Shown here piece by piece: positions 34,746 to 43,597 of a DNA stretch of 45,483 nt; within the stretch, counting starts at the first letter, position 1; each line of letters opens with the position of its first letter. Origin of the DNA: Burkholderiales bacterium (GTDB lineage Bacteria > Pseudomonadota > Gammaproteobacteria > Burkholderiales > JAEUOS01); the NCBI GenBank assembly GCA_016790635.1, contig JAEUOR010000024.1:1-45483 (forward strand), given 5' to 3'. The translations under genes and the position numbers were made by a program. The notes beneath the pieces are model-generated. The model searched no databases, was not told where the DNA came from, and saw nothing but the letters and a program-made list of their open reading frames with translations.

Positions 34746-36482
34746 ATGCCCTCGACCACGCATCAATGCGACGTTCTCATCGCCGGCAGCGGCGCTTCCG
34801 GCCTGGCCGCCGCGATCACCGCCCGCCATCGCGGCCTGGACGTGCTGGTCGTTGAAAAGGCGCCGCGTTTCGGCGGCACCACAGCGCGTTCGGGCGGCTG
34901 GCTGTGGGTGCCCGGCACGCACCTGGCCCGGGCGCAGGGGATCGAGGAGCCACCCGGTGCGGCGCGCGAGTACCTGCGCCATGAAGCAGGCACGCATTTC
35001 GACGCCGCGCGGGTCGATGCTTTCCTCGAGCACGGGCCGCGCGCCATCGAGTTCTTCACCAGCAAGACATGCCTGCAGTTCGACATGCCGGCGGTGTTTC
35101 CCGATTACCACGCCGAAGCGCCCGGCGGGGTCACCGGCGGGCGGCCGATGCTGACCCGGCCGCTCGATGGTCGCGAACTGGGGCCCATGATCCGCAACCT
35201 TGCCCCGCCACTGCCCGACCTGACCCTCTTCGGCATCATGATCGGCTCGGGTGCCGACATCAAGCACTTCATGCGCGTGTTCAAGTCGCCCGAGTCATTC
35301 GCCTACGTGGTGCGCCGCGTCGCGCGCCACGCCTGGGACGTGCTCCGCCATGGCCGTGGCATGACGCTGACCAACGGCAACGCCCTGGCGGGGCGCCTGG
35401 CCAAGGCGGCGACCGATCTGGACGTGCCGCTGTGGCTGAACGCGCCGGTACGTGAGCTGATGCGCGAAAGCGGCCGCGTTTGCGGCGCGATCGTTGAACG
35501 CGACGGACAGCGCATCGAGGTGCGCGCGCGGCGCGGCGTGGTGCTTGCGTGCGGGGGCTTTCCGCACGATGTTGCGCGCCGCGCCCGGTTGTTTGCCCAT
35601 GCGCCGACGGGGCATGAACACCTCTCCCCATCGCCGCCGGCCAATACCGGCGATGGCCTGGCGCTGGGCGAATCAGCTGGCGGTTGGGTCGATCCGAGCA
35701 TCCCGAATGCGGCTGCCTGGGTACCCGTGTCGCGCACCTACCGCCGCGACGGATCACAAGGCGTGATGCCGCATTTCATCGATCGCGCCAAACCGGGAGT
35801 CATCGCGGTGGACGCGAGCGGCCGGCGCTTTGCCAACGAGGCCAATTCGTACCACGACTTCATCCAGGATCTCGTGCGCGCATGTCGCGGACGCGATGAG
35901 GTACGCGCGTGGCTCATCTGCGACCACCGCGCGCTGCGCACCTACGGCCTGGGTTGCGTGCCGCCCGCGCCGATGCCGCTTGGCCACCACCTTGCCACCG
36001 GCTACTTGAAGCGCGGGCACTCCGCCGCGGAACTGGCACGCGCGATCGATGTAGACGCTGCCGCGCTCGAAACCACGCTGGCGGAATACAACCGCAACGC
36101 CGCGCGCGGCGAAGACCCGGCCTTCGGCCGCGGTACGCGCGCCTACAACCGCTTCCAGGGCGACGCCGCGCATGCGCCCAACCCCTGCGTCGCGCCGCTC
36201 GCGACACCGCCCTACTACGCGATCAAGCTCGAAGTCGGCGACATCGGCACCTTCGCCGGACTGGCGGTCGACGCACAATGCCGTGTGCTCGATCGCGAAC
36301 GCCGCGCGGTCGAAGGCCTGTATGCCATCGGCAACGACGCGCAAAGCATCATGGGCGGCAACTACCCCGGCGGCGGCATCACCCTCGGGCCGGCGCTGAC
36401 CTTCGGCTACCTGGTCGGCAATGCGCTCGCCGACATGCAACAGAGTCGCACCGAGGCGCTTCCTCTCAAGCGCGCCGCCTGA
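34746..36482 (+). CDS. FAD-dependent oxidoreductase, FAD_binding_2 (fumarate reductase/KsdD-like)
   Basis: 578 aa. N-terminal FAD site GSGASGLAAA (about 14-24) with VVEKAPRFGGTTARSGGWLWVPG, and a C-terminal FAD segment GLYAIGNDAQSIMGGNYPGGGITLGPALTFGY. This pattern resembles 3-ketosteroid delta-1-dehydrogenases and flavoprotein fumarate/urocanate reductases, which introduce or remove a C=C bond next to a carbonyl. No signal peptide; cytosolic. It precedes, on the same strand, the amidohydrolase-UbiD-Mo-hydroxylase operon, from which it is separated by a promoter and leader. Substrate unknown; a ring desaturase or reductase step is plausible. Confidence 0.88.
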   Translation: MPSTTHQCDVLIAGSGASGLAAAITARHRGLDVLVVEKAPRFGGTTARSGGWLWVPGTHLARAQGIEEPPGAAREYLRHEAGTHFDAARVDAFLEHGPRAIEFFTSKTCLQFDMPAVFPDYHAEAPGGVTGGRPMLTRPLDGRELGPMIRNLAPPLPDLTLFGIMIGSGADIKHFMRVFKSPESFAYVVRRVARHAWDVLRHGRGMTLTNGNALAGRLAKAATDLDVPLWLNAPVRELMRESGRVCGAIVERDGQRIEVRARRGVVLACGGFPHDVARRARLFAHAPTGHEHLSPSPPANTGDGLALGESAGGWVDPSIPNAAAWVPVSRTYRRDGSQGVMPHFIDRAKPGVIAVDASGRRFANEANSYHDFIQDLVRACRGRDEVRAWLICDHRALRTYGLGCVPPAPMPLGHHLATGYLKRGHSAAELARAIDVDAAALETTLAEYNRNAARGEDPAFGRGTRAYNRFQGDAAHAPNPCVAPLATPPYYAIKLEVGDIGTFAGLAVDAQCRVLDRERRAVEGLYAIGNDAQSIMGGNYPGGGITLGPALTFGYLVGNALADMQQSRTEALPLKRAA

Positions 36483-36497
36483 GAACCCACTTCGTGG

Positions 36498-36527
36498 TTG
36501 ACAGTGGCGGCGGCAGTTGGCTATAAA
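36498..36527 (+). promoter_or_regulatory. Strong sigma-70 promoter of the amidohydrolase-UbiD-Mo-hydroxylase operon
   Basis: TTGACA (36498-36503) and TATAAA (36522-36527) are separated by 18 bp. Transcription would start near 36534, leaving a leader of about 180 nt before the ATG at 36713. Confidence 0.7.
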
Positions 36528-36533
36528 TTGAGG

Positions 36534-36712
36534 CTTGTGGGTAGAAGCGGTCAGTCGCCCCGGTGCAACGCCGGATAAGCCGACAGGAGATTGCTCACTT
36601 GACGGGGTTTCCCGGAGAGCGAGCGCATGACTGCCAACCCTCCCGAACCCCTTGTTCGACGCCGCTGGCGCGGCGTTTGCATGTGCTTCAAGACGCACAA
36701 GGGAGGTTCAAG
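36534..36712 (+). promoter_or_regulatory. Structured 5' leader, candidate regulatory RNA
   Basis: Hairpins visible: CCGGTG-CAA-CGCCGG (36560-36574), CGGG-GTTT-CCCG (36603-36614) and ACGCCGC-TGGC-GCGGCGT (36659-36676) followed by TTTG. AACCCTCCC (36636-36644) can pair, with one bulged C, with the Shine-Dalgarno GGGAGGTT (36701-36708), which would hide it. No known riboswitch class was recognised. Confidence 0.45.
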
Positions 36713-37630
36713 ATGATCATCGACGCAAGTTGTTACCCCACGCTGGTACCCGACCTGGCGTGGCGCCATGACGGCGAGCCATTCACCGGCGAGCGGCTCC
36801 TCAAGATGATGGACGGCCCCTACTGGGTCAACGGCAAGCCGCGCCGCGTGGACATGGCCTTCATCCAGCCGCCGCAAGGCAACACCATCTACACCTGGAC
36901 CGATCCCGACCTGCACGGGCGCGAGGCCATCCGCAACTACATGGCATATACGGTCGAGTTGACGCAAAAGCATCCCGACCGATTCATCGGCTGCTTTGTC
37001 TACAACCCGCGCTACGGCACCGAGGCGGGCGCGGCCGAGATCGAGCACCATGTGAAGGAACACGGCTTCAAGATGGTGCAGTTCCAGGCCAACATGCATG
37101 CCTACCGCCCTGACCGCGCCAAGGACTGGCTGCGCCCGGCGTTGAAGAAATGCGCAGAGCTGGGGGTGTTGGTCAAGCTGCACACCGGCGACGGCCCCTA
37201 CAGCATTCCCACCGAGTGGATACCCATGATCCAGGAGTTCCCCACGGTCAACTTCATCATGGCGCACTTCGGCGTGCAAACCGGCGGGGTGTACTGCTTC
37301 GAGCCGTTCCAGTGGGCCATGGAATTGCCCAACGTGTATTGCGAATCCGGCTGGTGCCTGCAGTCGCGCATCGTCGAGTTCGCCAAGGACCTGCCCAAGC
37401 ACAAGATCCTCTTCGGCACCGACACGCCGCCCAACGAGCCGGGCATGTGGCTGCGCCTGCTGGAAGTCCTGTGCCATGAACCGCCGCAAGGCCTCAACCT
37501 CGACGAGGACACGCTCGAGGATTACTTCGGCAACAACCTGGCACGCATGGTCGGCATCAAGACCACGCCGCCGCCGCGCGACAAGGCCCAGGCCAAGGCG
37601 CGACTGACCAACACCTACGCCGTCGCCTGA
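36713..37630 (+). CDS. Amidohydrolase-2 family protein lacking the HxH metal motif
   Basis: 305 aa; ATG at 36713 with GGGAGG 6 nt upstream. Amidohydrolase-2 (ACMSD-like) fold, whose members are decarboxylases or hydrolases of aromatic and heterocyclic carboxylates. The expected N-terminal HxH is absent: the sequence begins MIIDASCYP where its neighbour has MIIDTHLHP. Other ligand candidates remain: H157 (KLHTGDGPYS), H185 (MAHFGVQTGG) and D237 (FGTDTPPNEPG). It is well over half identical by eye to the next gene. It may be a non-catalytic subunit of a hetero-oligomer with it, or use a different metal arrangement. Gap to the next gene is 19 nt. Confidence 0.88.
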   Translation: MIIDASCYPTLVPDLAWRHDGEPFTGERLLKMMDGPYWVNGKPRRVDMAFIQPPQGNTIYTWTDPDLHGREAIRNYMAYTVELTQKHPDRFIGCFVYNPRYGTEAGAAEIEHHVKEHGFKMVQFQANMHAYRPDRAKDWLRPALKKCAELGVLVKLHTGDGPYSIPTEWIPMIQEFPTVNFIMAHFGVQTGGVYCFEPFQWAMELPNVYCESGWCLQSRIVEFAKDLPKHKILFGTDTPPNEPGMWLRLLEVLCHEPPQGLNLDEDTLEDYFGNNLARMVGIKTTPPPRDKAQAKARLTNTYAVA

Positions 37631-37649
37631 AGCCGCCCGGAGCACGCAA

Positions 37650-38564
37650 ATGATCATCGACACCCACCTGCACCCGACCAACCTGGTCGACGAAGCCTGG
37701 CGCCACACCGGCACGCCCTTCAACGGCGAACGCATGCTGAAGCTCATGGACGGGCCCTACTGGATCAATGGCAAGCCGCGGCGCATCGACATGGGATTCA
37801 TCCAGCCGCCGCCCGGCAACACCGGCTATCGCGAGGGCAACCGCAAGGGCCGCGACGGCATCCGCGACTACATGGCCTACATCGCGGAGTTGTGCCAGAA
37901 GTATCCCGACCGCTTCATCGGCAACTTCAACTACAACCCGCGCTGGGGTCCGGAAAACGGCGCGCTGGAACTGGAGTTCCACGTCAAGGAGTACGGCTTC
38001 AAGATGCTGAAGCTGCACACCAACATGCACGGTTACCGGCCCGATCGCTGCCTGGACTGGCTGCGCCCGGCCATGAAGATGTGCGCCAAGTACAACGTGG
38101 TGGTATTGATCCACACCGGCGACGGGCCGTATTCGATCCCGACCCAGTTCTATCCCGTCATCCGCGAGTTTCCGATGGTCAACTTCATCATCGGGCACTT
38201 CGGCATCCAGACCGGCGGCAATTATTCCTTCGAGGCCTTCTGGATGGCCAAGGACACGCCCAACGTGGTGTGCGAGTCCGGTTGGTGCTTCCAGTCGCGC
38301 ATCGTCGAGTTCGCCAAGGAACTGCCGCGCCACAAGATCGTCTTCGGCACCGATTCGCCGCCCAACGAGCCCGGCATGTGGCTGCGCGAACTCGAGGTTC
38401 TGTGCTCGGAGCCGCCACAGGGCATGGGCCTGGACGAGGATGGGCTGGAGGACTACATGGGCAACAACATCGCCCGCATGTGCGGCATCCGCACCACGCC
38501 GCCGCCGCGCACGCTGGAAGAGGCCCAGGCGCGCCTGACCGACACCTACGCCGGGGTCGCGTGA
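37650..38564 (+). CDS. Amidohydrolase-2 family metal-dependent hydrolase/decarboxylase
   Basis: 304 aa. Complete metal-ligand set: H6-L-H8 (DTHLHP), H155 (LIHTGDGPYS), H183 (GHFGIQTGG) and D235 (FGTDSPPNEPG), as in ACMSD-type decarboxylases. It is the tandem paralogue of the preceding gene, keeping the catalytic motif that the other lost. GGAG lies 10 nt upstream of the ATG. Its stop overlaps the UbiD GTG start (GTGA). Reaction is unknown; hydrolytic ring opening or non-oxidative decarboxylation of a hydroxylated ring acid are both consistent with the fold. Confidence 0.9.
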   Translation: MIIDTHLHPTNLVDEAWRHTGTPFNGERMLKLMDGPYWINGKPRRIDMGFIQPPPGNTGYREGNRKGRDGIRDYMAYIAELCQKYPDRFIGNFNYNPRWGPENGALELEFHVKEYGFKMLKLHTNMHGYRPDRCLDWLRPAMKMCAKYNVVVLIHTGDGPYSIPTQFYPVIREFPMVNFIIGHFGIQTGGNYSFEAFWMAKDTPNVVCESGWCFQSRIVEFAKELPRHKIVFGTDSPPNEPGMWLRELEVLCSEPPQGMGLDEDGLEDYMGNNIARMCGIRTTPPPRTLEEAQARLTDTYAGVA

Positions 38565-39949
38565 GCGTTGCCGCAGGCGATTTCGCGCCGCAGGACCTGC
38601 GGCGCTTCCTGGCCGAGGAAATCGCTGCTCATGCGGGCGAGGTGCTCCGCATCGATGAGGAACTCGAGTCCGGTGAGGACCTGACGGCTCTGGTGTTCGC
38701 ACTCGCCGCGCGCGGCAAGCATCCGGTCATCGACGCCAATGCCGTGCGCGGCGCCGGCTGCCGCGTCGTCACCAACCTGTTCGGCTCGCGCGAGCGCATC
38801 GCGCGCATGCTCGGCTGCACGCCGGCGACGATCCACGCCACCTACCAGGCGCGTTCGCGCGCGCTGTGCGCGCCGCGGGTGCTGCCATCCGGGCCCATCA
38901 CGGATGTGGTCGAAAGCGCCGATGTCGATCTGGCCCGCCTGCCCATGCTCAGGCATTTCGAGACCGATCGCGCCGCCTACATCACCAACGGGGTGATTGC
39001 CGCCGACCACCCGGATACCGGGCTCGGCAACCTCTCGTACCACCGCTCCATGCGGCACTCGTCGACGGAACTTGCGACCAGCCTGCATTCGCGCGGCCAT
39101 CTGTGGCGCATCCTCGAAGCGGCCACGGCCAAGGGCCGCGAACTCCCGGTGGCGATGGTCATCGGCGCCCATCCGCTGTTCATGCTGGCCGCCGCTGGCC
39201 GCCTGCCGCTGGGCGTCGACGAGCGGCATGTCGCCGGCGGACTGATGGGCGCGCCGCTGGAGGTCGTCAAGACACCTCGCCACGGCATTGCCGTCCCCGC
39301 CTACGCCGAGTTCGTGCTCGAGGGTGTGATCGTTCCGGGTGTGAAGGTCGATGAAGGCCCCTTCGGCGAATTCACCGGCTACTCTTCGAACCGCTCGACC
39401 AACAACCTGTTTCGCGTCGAGACCATGATGCGGCGCCGCGACGCGATCCTGGTCGACGTGGTCGGCGGCAATTCGGCCGAGCACCTGAACCTGGGACGGG
39501 TGCCGCGCGAGTCCGAGATGGTCGAGAAACTCAAGGAACGCTTTCCGGCGGTGACCGCGGTGCACTACCCGAGTTCAGGAACGCACTTCCATGCCTACGT
39601 CGCCGTCAAGCAGATGCGCGACGGAGAAGCCCGGCAGATCATGCTGGGGCTCCTGGGCTGGGACCCCTACCTCAAGACCGTGGTCGCGGTCGATGAAGAT
39701 GTCGACATCACCCGTGACGAGGAGGTACTGTGGGCGCTGGCCACCCACTTCCAGCCGCACCGCGACATCGTCTTGATCGACGGCCTGCCCGGCAGCGCGC
39801 TCGACCCCTCGGCCGGCAGCACCGGCACGACCTCGCGCATGGGCCTGGATGCGACCCGCGGGGCCGCGTTCGACGGCGTGCGTGCCCGGGTCTCGGCGCC
39901 AGCGACCGCGCGCGCCGGCGCACTCCTGAAATCACGGGGACTTGCATGA
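38561..39949 (+). CDS. UbiD-family prenylated-FMN-dependent decarboxylase
   Basis: 462 aa from a GTG at 38561 overlapping the previous stop; a much longer frame upstream runs antiphase through the amidohydrolase and is not used. UbiD enzymes reversibly decarboxylate unsaturated or aromatic acids with prenylated FMN supplied by UbiX. The glutamates E265 and E270 lie in DEGPFGEFTGY, spaced as in characterised UbiD enzymes, and an Arg-rich NLSYHRSMRHSS segment matches the prFMN/Arg region. No ubiX gene is in the window. Stop and next start overlap (ATGA). Pyrrole-, furan- and hydroxybenzoate-type acids are all possible substrates. Confidence 0.92.
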   Translation: MSVAAGDFAPQDLRRFLAEEIAAHAGEVLRIDEELESGEDLTALVFALAARGKHPVIDANAVRGAGCRVVTNLFGSRERIARMLGCTPATIHATYQARSRALCAPRVLPSGPITDVVESADVDLARLPMLRHFETDRAAYITNGVIAADHPDTGLGNLSYHRSMRHSSTELATSLHSRGHLWRILEAATAKGRELPVAMVIGAHPLFMLAAAGRLPLGVDERHVAGGLMGAPLEVVKTPRHGIAVPAYAEFVLEGVIVPGVKVDEGPFGEFTGYSSNRSTNNLFRVETMMRRRDAILVDVVGGNSAEHLNLGRVPRESEMVEKLKERFPAVTAVHYPSSGTHFHAYVAVKQMRDGEARQIMLGLLGWDPYLKTVVAVDEDVDITRDEEVLWALATHFQPHRDIVLIDGLPGSALDPSAGSTGTTSRMGLDATRGAAFDGVRARVSAPATARAGALLKSRGLA

Positions 39950-40812
39950 ATCGATTCCAGTTCGTCCAGCCGCATGCGCTCGACGAGGTTGCGGCGCTCC
40001 TGACCGCGCATGGCAGCGCCGCCAGCGTGCTGGCCGGCGGGACCGACCTCTTGGTCGAGATGCGCGAACATCTGCGCCACCCGACACTGGTCGTGGACAT
40101 CAAGCGCCTGCCGGGACTGCAGAGGCTCACGTGCGACCCGGTAAACGGCCTCGCCTTCGGCGCGACCACCACCGCGCGCGAGATCGAGTGCAATGCCGCG
40201 GTCGCGCGCCACTATCCGGGCCTGATCCATGCGGTACGCGAGCTGGGCTCGATCCAGGTCCGCAACCGCGCGACGGTCATCGGCAACCTGTGCCGCGCCT
40301 CGCCCTCGGCCGACACGCCGCCACCGCTCATCGCCGCCGGCGCACGGGTGCACATCGCCGGCCCCGCCGGCGCACGCGAGGTGCCGCTCGAGGACTTCTT
40401 CACCGGCCCGGGACGTACTGTCCTCGCGCCCGGCGAGATCGTGCTTGCAGTGCGCGCGCCCGCACCGGCCGCGCGCAGCACCAGCGTCTATCTCAAGCTG
40501 GGCCGCCGCAAGGCGATGGAACTGGCCACCGTTGGCGTCGCCGTCTCGCTCTCGCTGCACGCCGACGGCACCTGCGCAGCGCTCGCCATCGTGCTGGGCG
40601 CGGTCGCGCCGACCCCGATCCGCGCGCGCGAGGCCGAGGCATCCCTCATCGGCCGCCGCCCGGATGCAGCATCCATCGAAGCGGCTGCCGCTCTCGCCAT
40701 GGCAGCCGCACGTCCCATCAGCAATGTGCGCGCGAGCGCCGCGTACCGGCGCGACATGACCGCGGTGCTGACCCGCCGCGCGCTGACACAGGCAACCGGA
40801 AACCTGGCATGA
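39946..40812 (+). CDS. Molybdenum hydroxylase FAD-binding (medium) subunit
   Basis: 288 aa. CoxM/XdhB-type FAD subunit: VLAGGTDLLVEMRE (about 28-41) and GSIQVRNRATVIGNLCRASPSAD for FAD binding, with a C-terminal CO_deh_flav_C domain. It receives electrons from the iron-sulfur subunit and passes them to NAD or another acceptor. Starts with ATGA overlap on ubiD-like and ends with ATGA overlap on the iron-sulfur gene. Gene order is medium-small-large. No defects seen. Confidence 0.94.
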   Translation: MNRFQFVQPHALDEVAALLTAHGSAASVLAGGTDLLVEMREHLRHPTLVVDIKRLPGLQRLTCDPVNGLAFGATTTAREIECNAAVARHYPGLIHAVRELGSIQVRNRATVIGNLCRASPSADTPPPLIAAGARVHIAGPAGAREVPLEDFFTGPGRTVLAPGEIVLAVRAPAPAARSTSVYLKLGRRKAMELATVGVAVSLSLHADGTCAALAIVLGAVAPTPIRAREAEASLIGRRPDAASIEAAAALAMAAARPISNVRASAAYRRDMTAVLTRRALTQATGNLA

Positions 40813-41294
40813 AGACTGTCGTTTCATTCACCCTCAACGGGCGCGCGACCGAGCTTGCGACCGAGCCCTACACGAGCCTCCTCGACGCCCTGCGCAACAG
40901 GGCCGAGTTGACCGGGACCAAGAAGGGCTGCGATGTCGGCGACTGCGGCGCCTGCACCGTGATCGTCGACGGCAAGCCCCTCAATTCCTGCCTGGTCCTG
41001 GCCGCCGAAGTCGAGGGCGCAAGCGTGGAGACCATCGAAGGGCTGGCCGCGAGTCCTGAGCAATTGCATCCCCTGCAGCAAAGCTTCCTCGATTGCGGAG
41101 CAGCCCAGTGCGGCTTCTGCACACCGGGGCTCATCATGATGGCCAAGGCCCTCCTGGCCGAGAACCCCCGACCGACCCGGGACGAGATCCGCTTCGCGAT
41201 CGCCGGCAACATCTGCCGCTGCACCGGCTATACCAAGGTGTTCGAGGCCATCGAGCAGGCGGCGGCACGGATGGCGGGGGAGGTGCGGACATGA
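40809..41294 (+). CDS. Molybdenum hydroxylase [2Fe-2S] (small) subunit
   Basis: 161 aa. N-terminal plant-type ferredoxin domain with C41, C46, C49 and C61 (GCDVGDCGAC and NSC), then a helical domain with the second cluster cysteines in CGFC and CRC (GNICRCTGYTKV). All eight expected cysteines are visible. It relays electrons from the Mo centre to FAD. Coupled by 4-nt overlaps on both sides. Confidence 0.96.
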   Translation: MKTVVSFTLNGRATELATEPYTSLLDALRNRAELTGTKKGCDVGDCGACTVIVDGKPLNSCLVLAAEVEGASVETIEGLAASPEQLHPLQQSFLDCGAAQCGFCTPGLIMMAKALLAENPRPTRDEIRFAIAGNICRCTGYTKVFEAIEQAAARMAGEVRT

Positions 41295-43564
41295 GTTTCG
41301 ACATCATCGGCACCTCGGTCCGGCGCAGCGACGTGGCTGAAAAAGTCACCGGCCAGGCGCAGTACGCAGGTGACCTGCGCCTGCCCGGCATGCTGCACGC
41401 GAAGATCGTGCGCAGTACCGTGGCACACGCCCGTATCCGCAGCATCGACACGTCGCGCGCCGGCGCGCTGGCCGGCGTGCACGCCATCCTGACCCATGCC
41501 GATGTGCCGCGCGTGCTGCACTACGGCTCGCCGCACCCGCGCTCGGCGTCGCTCGCGTGCGACCAGTACATCCTCGACAGCAAGGTGCGCCACTGGGGCG
41601 AAGGCGTGGCCGCCATCGCGGCCGAGTCCGAGGAGATCGCCGACGAGGCCGCGCGCCTGGTCAGCGTGGAATATGAAGAACTGCCAGTCATCACCAGCGT
41701 GGATGCCGCGCAGGCGCCGGGAGCGCCGTTGATCCACGACGTGGGCCCGGGCGGCAACCTGGTCGCACCGCCGATCAAGGTCGTCAGAGGGGATGTCGCG
41801 CGCGGCTTCGCCGAGGCCGACCTGATCCTCGAAGGCGAGTACGCCGGCGGGCGGCCGCATCCGGCCTACATGGAACCGAACGTATGCGTGTGCCGCTGGG
41901 ACGGCGAGGGGCGGCTCACGGTCAACATTTCGACGCAGACCGCCTTCATGGTGCGCGCCGGCTTGGCCGAAGTGCTGGGCCTGCCGCTCAACAAGGTGCG
42001 CGTGCTGGTCGATCACATGGGCGGCGGCTTCGGCGCCAAGCAGGACCTGTTTCAGGTCGAGTTCCTGTGCGCCCTCTTGGCCAGGAAGACCGGGCGGCCG
42101 GTACGCCTGGAGTGGACGCGCCGCGAAACCTTCGTCGCCGGGCGCTCGCGCCACCCGGTCAAGGTTTGGCTCAAGCAGGGTTTCAAGCGCGACGGCACGC
42201 TCACCGCGCGCCAGGCGCGCCTGGTCTACGACTCCGGCGCCTACGCCTCGCACGGTCCGGGGGTGACCGCGGTCGGCACCTCTTCGCTCACCTCGCTGTT
42301 TCGCTGCGCCAACGTCGAACTCGAAGGCCGCTGCGTGTACACCAATGCGCCGATCGCCGGCGCGTTTCGCGGCTATGGCGTCGTGCAGGCCTACTACGCC
42401 CTGGACATCCAGATGGACGAGGCGGCCGAGAAGCTCGGCCTCGACCCGGCCGAAATGCGACTCAAGAACGCCGTGCGCGAAGGCGACATCGCACCCTCCG
42501 GGCACCCCCTGCCCGGCCATGGCCTGGAGGACTGCATCGCGCGCGGCATGCGCGAAGTCGACTGGGCCGCAACGCGCACCGCAGCCAAAAAAGCGCCGAC
42601 AAACGGTCGCGTACGCCGCGGATGGGGCATCGGCTGCGAGATGCACGGCTCCTCCGCCTACCCCGGCATCAAGGAACAGGGCAACGCGATCGTGCGCATG
42701 AACGAGGACGGCACGGCCGTCCTCTACACCGGCACGGCGGGCCTGGGCACTGGTGCGCACACCGCCTTGGCGCAGATCGTTGCCGAGGAACTGGGCGTGC
42801 CGTTCGAAACCGTGTCGGTCGTGCACGGCGACACCGACATCGTGCCCTGGGATATCGGTGCCTTTGCCAGCCATACCACCTACATGGGCGGGCGTGCGGC
42901 GCAGATGGCTGCCTCTGAAGTCAAGAAGCAGTTGCTGGCGCGCGCCGCCGGAATGCTCGAGGCGGCCGAGGCCGACCTCGAAGTTCGCAAGGGTCTGGTG
43001 CGCGTGCGCGGCACCGACCGCACGCTGGCGGTTCGCGACGTGCTGGGCATGGCGCGCGGCCAGCCGGCGGCGCATCTGGTGGGTTCGGCGACCTACACCC
43101 CGACCAAGTCGTATTCGTTCGCCGCGCATTTCGTCGAAGTCGCGGTCGATACGGAAACCGGGCTGGTCGACGTGCTGCAGGTGGTACCGGTGCACGAGCT
43201 CGGGCGCGTGATCCACCCGCTCGCCGCCGCCGGCCAGATAGAAGGCGGCATCCAGCAGGGCATCGGCCACACGCTGACCGAGAACTTCGAGATCGACCCG
43301 GCGACCGGTCGCCCGCTCAATGCCGGACTGGTGGACTACAAGATGCCGCTGTCGATGGACATGCCGCCGATCCGCACCATCATGCTTGAGACCGCGCCCG
43401 ACCCGGGTGGACCCTGGGGAGCCAAGGGCATCGGCGAAGACCCCATCATCGCCATCGGCCCGGCGATCGCCAACGCGATCTTCCACGCCATCGGCGTGCG
43501 CTTCCGGCACTACCCGATCACGCCCGACGACATCCTGGCCGGCCTTCGAGCGCAGGCGAAGTAG
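41291..43564 (+). CDS. Molybdenum hydroxylase catalytic (large) subunit
   Basis: 757 aa, xanthine-oxidase superfamily. Binds molybdopterin (cytosine dinucleotide in CoxL-type enzymes) and inserts oxygen from water into a ring carbon. Motifs: MGGGFGAKQD, NAPIAGAFRGYGVVQA, and the catalytic Glu in WGAKGIGEDP. The CO-dehydrogenase form I loop AYxCSFR is absent, so it is not an aerobic CO dehydrogenase. Resemblance is to purine/nicotinate/hydroxybenzoyl-CoA-type hydroxylases; the substrate cannot be chosen from sequence. Last gene of the operon; a GCCC-GAAT-GGGC hairpin at 43598-43609 follows. No XdhC-type chaperone gene is adjacent. Confidence 0.94.
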   Translation: MSFDIIGTSVRRSDVAEKVTGQAQYAGDLRLPGMLHAKIVRSTVAHARIRSIDTSRAGALAGVHAILTHADVPRVLHYGSPHPRSASLACDQYILDSKVRHWGEGVAAIAAESEEIADEAARLVSVEYEELPVITSVDAAQAPGAPLIHDVGPGGNLVAPPIKVVRGDVARGFAEADLILEGEYAGGRPHPAYMEPNVCVCRWDGEGRLTVNISTQTAFMVRAGLAEVLGLPLNKVRVLVDHMGGGFGAKQDLFQVEFLCALLARKTGRPVRLEWTRRETFVAGRSRHPVKVWLKQGFKRDGTLTARQARLVYDSGAYASHGPGVTAVGTSSLTSLFRCANVELEGRCVYTNAPIAGAFRGYGVVQAYYALDIQMDEAAEKLGLDPAEMRLKNAVREGDIAPSGHPLPGHGLEDCIARGMREVDWAATRTAAKKAPTNGRVRRGWGIGCEMHGSSAYPGIKEQGNAIVRMNEDGTAVLYTGTAGLGTGAHTALAQIVAEELGVPFETVSVVHGDTDIVPWDIGAFASHTTYMGGRAAQMAASEVKKQLLARAAGMLEAAEADLEVRKGLVRVRGTDRTLAVRDVLGMARGQPAAHLVGSATYTPTKSYSFAAHFVEVAVDTETGLVDVLQVVPVHELGRVIHPLAAAGQIEGGIQQGIGHTLTENFEIDPATGRPLNAGLVDYKMPLSMDMPPIRTIMLETAPDPGGPWGAKGIGEDPIIAIGPAIANAIFHAIGVRFRHYPITPDDILAGLRAQAK

Positions 43565-43597
43565 GCGCGATATTCGCCTGATCGCGATGGCTCGTTA

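Noticed and set aside
36534..36712. Xanthine-I (NMT1-motif) riboswitch
   Set aside because: Suggested by NMT1-like genes and purine context, but I could not match the leader to that motif, and it precedes an amidohydrolase gene rather than either NMT1-like gene.
37892..38560. N-terminal extension of the UbiD-like protein
   Set aside because: The frame is open but lies within the amidohydrolase gene in another phase and is Arg/His-rich without UbiD similarity; the GTG at 38561 gives the normal length.
41228..43510. 760-codon open frame on the minus strand
   Set aside because: Shadow of the Mo-hydroxylase large subunit, which has full family motifs on the plus strand.
39946..43564. Aerobic CO dehydrogenase (coxMSL)
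   Set aside because: Gene order matches, but the large subunit has GAFRGYG instead of the form I AYxCSFR active-site loop, so only the superfamily is claimed.
39946..43564. Xanthine dehydrogenase supplying urate to the purine island
   Set aside because: Attractive by neighbourhood, but the genes are locked into an operon with UbiD and amidohydrolases, and no residue pattern seen identifies xanthine as substrate.
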